The notes: generated by a model from the sequence alone, not told the origin. Shown: positions 1-6,664, counted from the first letter of the stretch. The stretch is 8,845 nucleotides of DNA from Alphaproteobacteria bacterium (GCA_023259875.1 JALRFL010000177.1:1-8845), one strand, 5' to 3'. Numbers and translations: made by a program.

Positions 1-677
1 GTGTTGAGCTGGCTAATGTGAAAATGGCCATGAACCCTTTTGATGAAATCGCTGTTGAACAGGCCATCCGTTTTAAGGAAGCTGGCGCTGCTGATGAAGT
101 GGTAGCCATTTCCATTGGCCCTGATCAAGCACAGGAAACCATCCGTACGGCTCTGGCGATGGGTGCTGATCGCGGCATCCATGTTCAAGCATCGCATGAC
201 ACCGAACCATTGGCCATTGCCAAGGTGATTAAGGCTGTTACCGCCAAGGAAAACCCCGGTCTGATCCTTATGGGCAAACAAGCCATTGATGATGATAGCA
301 ACCAGACAGGGCAAATGCTGGCAACACTTCTCGGCTGGCCGCAAGCGACCTTTGCCTCAGGGGTTGAGCTGGATGGCAAGAGCCTTAAGATCATTCGCGA
401 AGTGGATGCTGGGCTTGAGCATATCACCTGCCCACTGCCTGCGGTTGTCACAGTTGACCTTCGCCTGAATGAGCCGCGCTATGCCTCACTTCCTAACATT
501 ATGAAAGCCAAGAAAAAGCCGATTGATCAGATCAGTCTGGATGATCTTGGGGTGGATGCCAGCCAGCGTCTCAAGACGATCAAAGTTGAAGAACCACCAG
601 CACGCCAAGCAGGGATCATCGTTGATACGGTGGACACCCTTGTGGATAAACTTAAAAACGAAGCCAAAGTGATCTAA
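1..677 (+). CDS. etfB: Electron transfer flavoprotein subunit beta (5' truncated)
   Basis: This is the AMP-binding small subunit of the EtfAB heterodimer. EtfAB carries electrons from acyl-CoA and other dehydrogenases to ETF:quinone oxidoreductase. The frame is open from base 3 and reads VELANVKMAMNPFDE, which aligns with the family's internal motif 'GVELANVKMSMNPFDE'. The true start therefore lies upstream of the window, and the GTG at 18 is an internal valine codon. The window holds 224 residues of an expected 250 or so; the missing N-terminus should be roughly 25-40 residues. The beta-subunit signature DAGLEHITCPLPAVVTVDLR ends near base 470 and is followed by LNEPRYASLPNIMKAKKKP at about 466-522, the recognition loop that contacts partner dehydrogenases. 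The stop is TAA and etfA follows after 12 bp, so the two are almost certainly co-transcribed. Identity is highly confident; only the 5' end is unresolved. Confidence 0.96.
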   Translation, partial: VELANVKMAMNPFDEIAVEQAIRFKEAGAADEVVAISIGPDQAQETIRTALAMGADRGIHVQASHDTEPLAIAKVIKAVTAKENPGLILMGKQAIDDDSNQTGQMLATLLGWPQATFASGVELDGKSLKIIREVDAGLEHITCPLPAVVTVDLRLNEPRYASLPNIMKAKKKPIDQISLDDLGVDASQRLKTIKVEEPPARQAGIIVDTVDTLVDKLKNEAKVI

Positions 678-689
678 TCGGAGAACCTC

Positions 690-1622
690 ATGTCAATTCT
701 TGTTATTGCTGAACACAACAACACCGAACTGAATGCCTCAACCCTCCACACGGTAACCGCCGCCAGCCAGATTGGTGGGGATATCACCGTGCTGGTCGCT
801 GGTCACAATGCTGGCGATGTTGCTAAGGCCGCCGCTGCGGTCGCTGGGGTAAGCACTGTTCTTCACGCGGATGCCGCTGAATATGCTAATGGGATTGCTG
901 AAAATATGATCCCCCTGATCGCTGGTTTGGCTGATCAGTATTCGCACATTCTGGCCCCGGCCACGACCTATGGCAAAAACATTATGCCGGGGGTTGCGGC
1001 GCTTAAGGATGTTGCCCAAATCTCTGACATTATTCGCGTGGAAAGCGCGGATACCTTTCAGCGTCCCATCTATGCTGGCAATGCTCTTGCCACCGTGCAA
1101 TCAGGTGAGAGCCCAAAAGTGATCACCGTTCGTTCCACCGCATTTGAACCTGCGGCGACTAGCGGCGGAAGCGCAGGGGTATCTAGCGTGGATGCCACAG
1201 GTGATGCTGGAAAATCCAGCTTTGTCAAATCTGAAGTGTCATCTTCTGATCGGCCTGAACTTACCTCTGCCAAGATTGTGGTCTCTGGCGGACGGGGAAT
1301 GCAGGACGGATCAAACTTCGCCATGCTTGAAAAAGTGGCTGATAAACTTAACGCCGCGGTTGGCGCGTCACGCGCCGCGGTAGATGCAGGATTTGTTCCT
1401 AATGATTATCAGGTCGGTCAGACGGGCAAAGTGGTTGCCCCTGATCTTTATGTGGCGGTCGGGATTTCTGGTGCGATTCAGCATCTGGCCGGCATGAAAG
1501 ACAGCAAGGTTATCGTTGCTATCAATAAAGACGAGGAAGCCCCGATTTTCCAAGTTGCGGATTATGGCTTGGTATCAGACCTCTTTACCGCAGTGCCTGA
1601 ATTGGACAGCAAACTCGGTTAA
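690..1622 (+). CDS. etfA: Electron transfer flavoprotein subunit alpha
   Basis: This is the FAD-binding large subunit of the EtfAB heterodimer, acting in the cytoplasm to pass electrons to the membrane ETF:quinone oxidoreductase. Its 310 residues match the usual length (about 310-320). The N-terminal domain (1 to about 190) starts MSILVIAEHN and contains APATTYGKNIMP at 89-100. The C-terminal FAD domain starts near 195 with IVVSGGRGM (196-204). It continues with the family signature QTGKVVAPDLYVAVGISGAI (243-262), then QHLAGM (264-269) and VIVAINKDEEAPIFQVADYG (274-293). A short Ser/Gly/Asp-rich linker (about 157-190) separates the domains, as in homologues. The ATG at 690 has a good Shine-Dalgarno GGAG at 680-683 with 6 nt spacing. 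It is the last gene of its operon, with a strong terminator 25 bp downstream. Nothing is unusual. Confidence 0.97.
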   Translation: MSILVIAEHNNTELNASTLHTVTAASQIGGDITVLVAGHNAGDVAKAAAAVAGVSTVLHADAAEYANGIAENMIPLIAGLADQYSHILAPATTYGKNIMPGVAALKDVAQISDIIRVESADTFQRPIYAGNALATVQSGESPKVITVRSTAFEPAATSGGSAGVSSVDATGDAGKSSFVKSEVSSSDRPELTSAKIVVSGGRGMQDGSNFAMLEKVADKLNAAVGASRAAVDAGFVPNDYQVGQTGKVVAPDLYVAVGISGAIQHLAGMKDSKVIVAINKDEEAPIFQVADYGLVSDLFTAVPELDSKLG

Positions 1623-1647
1623 TCTACCGATCACTTAGTAGATAAAG

Positions 1648-1676
1648 CGCCCCCTCAAATTGAGGGGGTGTTTTTT
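1648..1676 (+). terminator. Rho-independent terminator of etfBA
   Basis: A near-perfect hairpin has arms CGCCCCCTCA and TGAGGGGGTG (1648-1657 and 1661-1670; one G·U pair) around a 3-nt loop. Six T residues follow at 1671-1676. It starts 25 bp after the etfA stop and has the classic GC-stem plus U-tract form. In the opposite direction the stem is followed only by CTTTATC, so it would be a weaker terminator for the convergent thioredoxin-like gene. No other convincing terminator for that gene was seen in the 49 bp between this hairpin and its stop codon. Confidence 0.93.
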
Positions 1677-1725
1677 ATGGAAAACAAAAGGGCGGTATGA
1701 TAATGGCACTGCCACGCCGTGGGGA

Positions 1726-2292
1726 TTATCCCTCCAGATAAGGTTTAATTTTCGCAATCACCTTGGGGTCGTCCCACACCGCCTCACCTGTGATCTGGGC
1801 GCTTATCATGCCATCGGCACGCACACACCACGTGGTTGGTAAAGCGCGCAGTTTTAATGCCTTTGCCAGATGGTTATCAACATCAAAGCCAAGCTCTGGC
1901 CCCTTGATTTTTAAGTCGCTAAGAAACGGCAAGGCTTTATCGCGGCCTTTGCGGTCAACACTGATTAACAACACCTTTATCCCATTTGGCGCAAAAAGGT
2001 GATGAAGCCGCATCAATGACGGCAATTCATGAACGCAAGGGGGGCACCATGTGGCCCAAAAATTGACTAGCAATGGGGTTCCGTGCCAATGATTCAGCGA
2101 AACTTCCTCACCTCTGTCGTTAAGAAACGGGGTTTTCGGGCTTGGCATAGAGAGTGGTTTCAGTGTATCCAGAACGGCATGGGCCGGTGTCGGGGCAACC
2201 CCAACCCCCATTCCACCAATGGTGCAGGCCAGACCAAGCGTAAACTGGCGTCGGCAAAATTGACCGGAAATGGATGGACGCGGATCACTCAT
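1726..2292 (-). CDS. Tat-exported TlpA-family thioredoxin-like protein
   Basis: This is a periplasmic thiol:disulfide oxidoreductase of the TlpA/ResA/redoxin type, 188 residues from the ATG at 2292. The N-terminus is a probable Tat signal: CRRQFTLGLA (13-22) with a twin arginine, a hydrophobic stretch to about 33, and an AHA cleavage motif at 37-39. The mature domain has the active site WATWCPPC (79-86, redox cysteines 83 and 86) and the expected cis-proline loop RALPTTW (149-155, Pro152). A longer TTG-initiated frame to 2343 is possible but would run into argH and put 17 residues ahead of the signal, so I rejected it. No clear Shine-Dalgarno precedes the chosen ATG. The reaction is likely reduction of periplasmic disulfides or apocytochrome thiols, but the partner is unknown. 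Cys156, just after the cis-Pro loop, is unusual. A TlpA-like gene divergent from argH is an arrangement I recall from alphaproteobacteria. Confidence 0.9.
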   Translation of the reverse strand: MSDPRPSISGQFCRRQFTLGLACTIGGMGVGVAPTPAHAVLDTLKPLSMPSPKTPFLNDRGEEVSLNHWHGTPLLVNFWATWCPPCVHELPSLMRLHHLFAPNGIKVLLISVDRKGRDKALPFLSDLKIKGPELGFDVDNHLAKALKLRALPTTWCVRADGMISAQITGEAVWDDPKVIAKIKPYLEG

Positions 2293-2306
2293 AGGGAAAT
2301 GATAGC

Positions 2307-3731
2307 ATGACAGCAAGCGAGCATAAAAAGAAATCGACCTCAACCAGCAGCATCTGGGGCGGACGGTTTTCGGGTGGTCAAGACGATCTGATGATTGCGG
2401 TCAACGCCTCTATTGATTTTGACCAGAGACTCTATGAGCAGGATATCACAGGCTCACAAGCCCATGCCGAGATGCTATCCGCGCAAGGTATTATCAGCCC
2501 CGATGACGGAAAAATCATCATCAAAGGGCTTGAGGAAATTCGGGGCGAGATACAAAAGGGCGCGTTTGTTTTCTCGCACGCGCTAGAAGATATCCATATG
2601 AATATCGAAACCCGCCTCAAAGAAATTATTGGCGAACCCGCAGGCAGGCTTCACACCGCCAGATCACGAAATGATCAGGTCGCAACGGATTTACGGCTTT
2701 GGGTGCGTCAGCAATGCGATGATATTGATCTGGCCTTAGCCGCTCTGCAAAACGCACTGATGGATCAGGCAGAACAGCACGCCGCCACATTGATGCCCGG
2801 CTACACCCATTTGCAAACCGCCCAGCCTGTTACATTTGGTCATCATCTGATGGCGTATGTCGAAATGCTAGGGCGTGATCGTGGACGCTTTGCCGATGCC
2901 AGAAAACGGATGAACGAATCCCCTCTTGGGGCCGCAGCTTTGGCAGGGACATCCTTTCCTATCGACCGCCATAAGACCGCAAACGCATTAGGGTTTGATG
3001 CGCCTATGGCCAATTCTATGGATGCTGTATCCGCGCGTGATTTTGCCATGGAATACTTGGCGGCGGCGGCGATTACCGCCACCCATCTGTCACGATTAGC
3101 CGAAGAAATCGTAATTTGGTCATCTGATCGCTTTGGTTTTATTCGCCTGTCTGATGCGTTTTCCACAGGCTCATCCATAATGCCACAAAAACGCAACCCG
3201 GATGCGGCGGAACTGGTACGGGCAAAACCCGGGCGCATTACTGGCGCATTAATCACAATGTTGACCGTCGTCAAAGGCTTGCCCATGACCTATTGCAAAG
3301 ATATGCAAGAAGACAAAGAACCTGTTTTTGACGCCACTGATCATTTGGGCATTGCCATTGCCGTGATGGAAGGCATGATCCGTGATATGACCGTCTTTCC
3401 CGAAGTAATGGCAAAGGCACTGTCAGCAGGCTTTGCCACAGCAACCGATTTAGCTGACTGGATTGTTGCACATTTGAATGTGCCATTCCGAGATGCCCAT
3501 CATATTACCGGTCAAGTGGTTGCTCTTGCCGAGAATAAGGGCAAAAGACTAGATCAATTGACGGTCGAAGAATTGCAGTCGGTTCATGATGGCCTAACTG
3601 CAAAAACGCTTGCTGTGCTTGATCCGGCGGCATCAGTGGCATCACGGCAAAGTTACGGCGGCACCGCCCCAGATCAGGTGAGAGCCGCGATTAAAACCGC
3701 CAGAAAACGGTTTTCATCATCTCAGACTTAG
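2307..3731 (+). CDS. argH: Argininosuccinate lyase
   Basis: This cytoplasmic enzyme splits argininosuccinate into arginine and fumarate, the last step of arginine synthesis. It belongs to the fumarase/aspartase superfamily and acts as a homotetramer. The 474 residues fit the family (about 460-475). The three conserved regions are present: HTARSRNDQ (116-124), PGYTHLQ with His168 (164-170), and the signature loop GSSIMPQKRNP (288-298) carrying the catalytic serine. IWGGRFSGG (16-24) is the usual N-terminal motif; the Ser/Thr/Lys-rich 15 residues before it are a short extension. The ATG at 2307 has a moderate Shine-Dalgarno (AGGGAA, 2293-2298) with 8 nt spacing. It heads a co-directional run with lptM and lysA. 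Only 14 bp separate its start from the divergent thioredoxin gene, so its promoter must lie within that gene's 5' coding region. Confidence 0.98.
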   Translation: MTASEHKKKSTSTSSIWGGRFSGGQDDLMIAVNASIDFDQRLYEQDITGSQAHAEMLSAQGIISPDDGKIIIKGLEEIRGEIQKGAFVFSHALEDIHMNIETRLKEIIGEPAGRLHTARSRNDQVATDLRLWVRQQCDDIDLALAALQNALMDQAEQHAATLMPGYTHLQTAQPVTFGHHLMAYVEMLGRDRGRFADARKRMNESPLGAAALAGTSFPIDRHKTANALGFDAPMANSMDAVSARDFAMEYLAAAAITATHLSRLAEEIVIWSSDRFGFIRLSDAFSTGSSIMPQKRNPDAAELVRAKPGRITGALITMLTVVKGLPMTYCKDMQEDKEPVFDATDHLGIAIAVMEGMIRDMTVFPEVMAKALSAGFATATDLADWIVAHLNVPFRDAHHITGQVVALAENKGKRLDQLTVEELQSVHDGLTAKTLAVLDPAASVASRQSYGGTAPDQVRAAIKTARKRFSSSQT

Positions 3732-3737
3732 GATATG

Positions 3738-3763
3738 TCTTGGCGAAAGGGTTTTAGCCAAGA
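3738..3763 (+). other. Hairpin between argH and the lipoprotein gene
   Basis: An inverted repeat TCTTGGC (3738-3744) / GCCAAGA (3757-3763) forms a 7-bp stem around a 12-nt loop in the 53-bp argH-lptM spacer. No T-tract follows, so it does not look like an intrinsic terminator. It ends 9 nt before the Shine-Dalgarno of the lipoprotein gene. It could be an mRNA-processing or stability element, or chance. Confidence 0.4.
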
Positions 3764-3784
3764 GGATTTGCAGGTGAGGATATC

Positions 3785-3931
3785 ATGATGAACACTCAGC
3801 ACGCTTATGCGCGTTTCCTTCTAATAATGGCCTTGCTTGCTGTTGTGTGTTTTGGGCTATCGGCTTGCGGCAAACGCGGCGATCCTTATCGCCCATCGGA
3901 AATTCCAACCGAAACATCGCTACTGAATTGA
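3785..3931 (+). CDS. lptM: Small LptM (YifL)-like lipoprotein
   Basis: A 48-residue lipoprotein encoded between argH and lysA. It has a short N-terminal region, a hydrophobic stretch FLLIMALLAVVCFGL (11-25) and a lipobox LSAC with the lipidated cysteine at residue 28. The mature peptide is only 21 residues and begins CGKRGDPYRP, the 'CG(K/Q)xG' start typical of the LptM/YifL family. In Escherichia coli, LptM assists maturation of the LptDE lipopolysaccharide translocon at the outer membrane; the same role here is inferred from family and position. Two ATGs occur in tandem (3785, 3788). The Shine-Dalgarno AGGTGAGG (3772-3779) is 5 nt from the first and 8 nt from the second, so initiation at 3788 (47 residues) is equally likely. 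lysA starts 10 bp downstream. The gene is short enough to be missed by ordinary gene finding. Confidence 0.88.
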   Translation: MMNTQHAYARFLLIMALLAVVCFGLSACGKRGDPYRPSEIPTETSLLN

Positions 3932-3941
3932 GCTGATAGCC

Positions 3942-5225
3942 ATGACAGGATTTTATCGTGATCAGGGGCAACTTTGTGTTGATGGCGTGTCTTTAACAGA
4001 CATTGCGTCCACATTCGGCACACCTTGCTATGTGTATTCTGCGGCCAAAATGGCGGCTAGCTATCAGGCCATAGCAGAGGTGTTTTTAAGCCCCGGCCGC
4101 CGCATTCATTATGCGATGAAGGCCAATGCCAATCTAGCTGTGCTAAAGCTGTTTCAACGCCTTGGTGCCCATGTAGATTTGGTGTCTATTGGCGAATATC
4201 ACCGCGCCCTTGCCGCTGGTTTTACTCCTGATCAGATGGTGTTTTCTGGTGTCGGAAAAACCGGGGATGAATTGCGAGAGGCGATCATCGGCGGCATTGG
4301 ACAGATCAATGCCGAATCCGCCGCCGAAGTTGATCACATTATTGCCTTAGCCAAGGAAACAGGTGTGATGCCATCGGTTGCGCTTCGCATTAATCCGGAT
4401 GTGGCGGCAGGTGGCCATGCCAAGATATCAACCGGGGGAAGCGATACCAAATTTGGCATCCCCGGCACAGAAGCCGAAGCCATTTATCGCCGCATGACCG
4501 ATAGCCAAGTGATCCGCGCCTCTGGCTTGGCTGTTCATATCGGCTCACAGATCATGAACCTCAACGCCTTTGCTACCGCATGGCAATATATGCGTGATCT
4601 GGCAGATCGCCTCAGATCACAGGGCTATCTCGTGCCAAGCCTTGATTTGGGTGGCGGCATTGGGGTTGATTATAGCGATGGTTCCACTGCTGATCTGGCG
4701 GCGTTTGCCGACACGGTTGAGACAGTGTTTGGCGGAAGTGATTATCATCTGGCTATTGAACCCGGTCGTCTCTTGGTTGCCGAAGCCGGATGCCTATTGA
4801 CCCGGGTGATCTATGTTAAGGACGGCGAAGATAAGCGGTTTATTATTGTTGATGGTGCCATGAATGATTTGATCCGCCCGACGCTTTATGAATCTTTTCA
4901 CCGCATTGAAGCGGTGGGAGACCACCCTGCCCATAGCATCCCTGCTGATATTGTTGGCCCCGTCTGTGAGACAGGGGATTATCTGGGCTTAGGGCGCGAG
5001 ATGCCAAGCTTAAAGACCGGTGATTTGGTAGCGGTAATGTCGGCTGGAGCTTATGGTGCGGTCATGCGCTCAAACTATAATTCGCGGCCTCTTGCCAGCG
5101 AGGTGATGGTGATTAACGGCACACCGCATCGGATTTCAAAGCCCCAACAGATTAGCGATTTGCTTGCCGCGGATATTATCCCCTCTGCTATTGCCGATTT
5201 CCCGGCATCCGCGCCACAGGAATAG
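3942..5225 (+). CDS. lysA: Diaminopimelate decarboxylase
   Basis: This PLP enzyme decarboxylates meso-diaminopimelate to L-lysine, the last step of lysine synthesis. It has a fold-III alanine-racemase-like barrel plus a C-terminal beta domain and works as a cytoplasmic homodimer. The 427 residues are normal length. Landmarks: HYAMKANAN (56-64) with PLP-binding Lys60; HIGSQ (199-203); phosphate loop GGGIG (237-241); EPGR (273-276); CETGDYLG (342-349) with the conserved Cys342 that reaches the partner subunit's active site; and AGAYG (368-372) with Tyr371. The ATG at 3942 lacks a clear Shine-Dalgarno and lies 10 bp after the lptM stop, suggesting translational coupling. The last 38 bp overlap the 3' end of the convergent DUF3426 gene. 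No terminator is visible between them. Confidence 0.98.
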   Translation: MTGFYRDQGQLCVDGVSLTDIASTFGTPCYVYSAAKMAASYQAIAEVFLSPGRRIHYAMKANANLAVLKLFQRLGAHVDLVSIGEYHRALAAGFTPDQMVFSGVGKTGDELREAIIGGIGQINAESAAEVDHIIALAKETGVMPSVALRINPDVAAGGHAKISTGGSDTKFGIPGTEAEAIYRRMTDSQVIRASGLAVHIGSQIMNLNAFATAWQYMRDLADRLRSQGYLVPSLDLGGGIGVDYSDGSTADLAAFADTVETVFGGSDYHLAIEPGRLLVAEAGCLLTRVIYVKDGEDKRFIIVDGAMNDLIRPTLYESFHRIEAVGDHPAHSIPADIVGPVCETGDYLGLGREMPSLKTGDLVAVMSAGAYGAVMRSNYNSRPLASEVMVINGTPHRISKPQQISDLLAADIIPSAIADFPASAPQE

Positions 5226-5958
5226 CAACGATTTCTGTGTCCACATCGGATCGCAAAGGTTCATCCAAAATTAACTGCACATTAAGCGGCAACCGCCCTC
5301 CGGCTGGAATGACCAATTCATCCAGCTCAACCTCTTTGACCGCCAGCACCGTTCCGATCATATCCTGAACCGAAATAAAGATCGGCGGCGCATGGGTAGG
5401 CCAAATCCCATTATTGACAACTTCACCCCTAATCCGAACCGTATCCCCATTGCGTTCACCGCGAATAGCCTCAAATCTGATCACCGAAGTGTCAGGCATA
5501 ACCGGCAAACCGATTGTTTCAAAAATGGCAATAGTCGATGGAAAAATAGCAGAAACAATATTTCGCCAGATCACCGCCCCGCCTATGACGATAGCCAGCA
5601 TCGCAACGCCAGCAATTACCATGGTTAATGGGCGCGGCAATCTGCGGCGCTTTTCCCTAGGGGCAGCAACACCACCAGATGGCAATGGCTTTGCCGTTCT
5701 CATTTCTGCATCCGGAGGCATGGAATCAGCAATAGCGGTATCCCCGTTCTCTGATGTTGAATTAGGGGCTGAATTAGGAGCAAAATTGGGGGCAGAATCA
5801 GCCGCTGCCATTGGGGCGGCAAGATCATCGGAAGTTGTCTTGCTCGCTTGCCAGATATTTTCACAAACCGAACACCGGACTTTTCTGCTGCCTTCATCGG
5901 GGATGACATGATCATCTACCGCAAAGACCGTCTGACAAGATGGACAAGTGATATGCAT
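5188..5958 (-). CDS. Zinc-ribbon (MJ0042 type), single-TM DUF3426 protein
   Basis: A 256-residue membrane protein of unknown function. The N-terminus is an MJ0042-type zinc ribbon: CPSC (5-8) and CSVC (29-32), four cysteines able to bind one zinc. A disordered acidic linker (about 40-105) contains an APN/SAPN repeat. A basic patch REKRRR (101-106) precedes one transmembrane helix (about 111-131). The C-terminal domain (about 140-250) resembles DUF3426, with the conserved RGEVVNNG (177-184) and a strand-rich region. The expected topology is ribbon in the cytoplasm and DUF3426 domain in the periplasm. The ATG at 5958 has a Shine-Dalgarno AAAAGG 8 nt upstream; the in-frame TTG at 5964 is only 2 nt from it and was rejected. 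In many alphaproteobacteria I recall this family next to ftsE, ftsX and ydcF; here only ydcF is adjacent. The 3' end overlaps lysA by 38 bp. Confidence 0.85.
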   Translation of the reverse strand: MHITCPSCQTVFAVDDHVIPDEGSRKVRCSVCENIWQASKTTSDDLAAPMAAADSAPNFAPNSAPNSTSENGDTAIADSMPPDAEMRTAKPLPSGGVAAPREKRRRLPRPLTMVIAGVAMLAIVIGGAVIWRNIVSAIFPSTIAIFETIGLPVMPDTSVIRFEAIRGERNGDTVRIRGEVVNNGIWPTHAPPIFISVQDMIGTVLAVKEVELDELVIPAGGRLPLNVQLILDEPLRSDVDTEIVAIPVARMPGNRQ

Positions 5959-6040
5959 AAACAAAACCTTTTCAAGATAACCACAAGAGCCTTGATCCCC
6001 ACATCATAGCCCGATAATTTAATAAGAGAAAGGTTACGAT
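5959..6040. promoter_or_regulatory. Divergent promoter region, DUF3426 gene / ydcF
   Basis: This 82-bp gap separates two divergent start codons, so it should hold at least one promoter for each. Toward ydcF a possible sigma70-like pair is TTGATC (5992-5997) and GATAAT (6013-6018), but the 15-bp spacing is short. The Shine-Dalgarno of ydcF, GAGAAAGG, is at 6026-6033. Toward the DUF3426 gene I could not pick a convincing -35/-10 pair. The assignment rests mainly on gene orientation. Confidence 0.4.
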
Positions 6041-6664
6041 ATGCCAATTCTGCGCCGAGGTCTTGTGCTGATTATCTTGCTGGTGGCATCTTTTGCTATC
6101 GGATTACAGCATTTTGTTCACACCGTTCAGGTGAGTTATCATTCTGCGCCGCCAGAAATCATCTGGCCTGCTAAGGATGAGACTGGCATTGTTGTCGCGA
6201 CAGGCGGTGGAAGGCGCGTGACCACTGGTCTCAGCCTTCTTGAAAATCATCATGGCAGCAGATTGCTGATTTCAGGAACAGGCAAAGGCGTATCAATAGA
6301 CGATATCATCGCCCTTATCCCATCAGAAAGCGATCACCCCGAACAACTTTTGCACCTCATGGGGTGTTGTGTTGATTTGGGTCAAGCCGCAACAAACACG
6401 CGCGGCAACGCTATTGAGGCCAAAGATTGGGCAAACAAACATGGGTATCATCATCTGTTGCTGGTAACTGCGGATTTTCATCTGCCGCGCAGCCTCATAC
6501 ATTTCCGCTCAGCCATGCCAGAGATTGAAATTATCCCCTATGCCGTGCCAAGTTTTGAATTAGATCATAGCAATAGCCTGACAACAAGGTGGTGGGCAAA
6601 CCCAGCTACTATTGCGTTAATTGCAAAGGAATACGCCAAATATTTAATTAGCCAAGTGGCTTAA
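6041..6664 (+). CDS. YdcF/SanA family (DUF218) membrane-anchored protein
   Basis: A 207-residue DUF218-domain protein. It has an N-terminal signal anchor (about 5-24, RRGLVLIILLVASFAIGL) after a short basic start, so the domain is probably periplasmic. Family motifs follow: GIVVATGGGRR (49-59), the Rossmann-like first strand and glycine turn; LLISGTG (75-81); ATNTRGNA (117-124), the conserved (S)xNTxxNA element; and LLLVTADFHLPR (139-150), matching the family's 'VTSxxHxxR' strand. Members such as E. coli SanA and YdcF are linked to envelope integrity or bind S-adenosylmethionine in vitro, but no firm reaction is known. The ATG at 6041 has an excellent Shine-Dalgarno (GAGAAAGG, spacing 7). It is transcribed divergently from the DUF3426 gene and converges on tyrA with a 29-bp gap. 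Confidence 0.87.
   Translation: MPILRRGLVLIILLVASFAIGLQHFVHTVQVSYHSAPPEIIWPAKDETGIVVATGGGRRVTTGLSLLENHHGSRLLISGTGKGVSIDDIIALIPSESDHPEQLLHLMGCCVDLGQAATNTRGNAIEAKDWANKHGYHHLLLVTADFHLPRSLIHFRSAMPEIEIIPYAVPSFELDHSNSLTTRWWANPATIALIAKEYAKYLISQVA

Noticed and set aside
18..677. GTG at 18 as the start of etfB
   Set aside because: The frame stays open to the window edge and the upstream residues VELAN match the interior of the family, so the gene begins outside the window.
738..1383. Several open frames antisense to or overlapping etfA
   Set aside because: All are contained within the well-conserved etfA sequence and show no domain features or ribosome sites.
1706..1724. CCACGCCGTGG palindrome near the 3' end of the thioredoxin-like gene
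   Set aside because: The stem has at most 5 bp with a 1-nt loop and no T-tract in the relevant direction, so it is not a credible terminator.
2293..2343. TTG-initiated N-terminal extension of the thioredoxin-like protein
   Set aside because: It would overlap argH, uses a rare start and places 17 residues before a clear Tat signal that follows the ATG at 2292.
2843..3286. 147-codon - strand open frame inside argH
   Set aside because: It lies wholly opposite conserved ArgH motifs, and its composition (Arg/Ser/Ala-rich) is typical of a shadow frame.
5414..5911. 165-codon + strand open frame opposite the DUF3426 gene
   Set aside because: It is antisense to a gene with a zinc ribbon, TM helix and DUF3426-like domain; its ELGAELGAKLGAE repeat is just the mirror of the linker repeat. 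No Shine-Dalgarno or family resemblance was seen.
5959..5964. TTG start at 5964 for the DUF3426 protein
   Set aside because: The Shine-Dalgarno AAAAGG is only 2 nt from it but 8 nt from the ATG at 5958, which also gives the usual MxITCPxC start.
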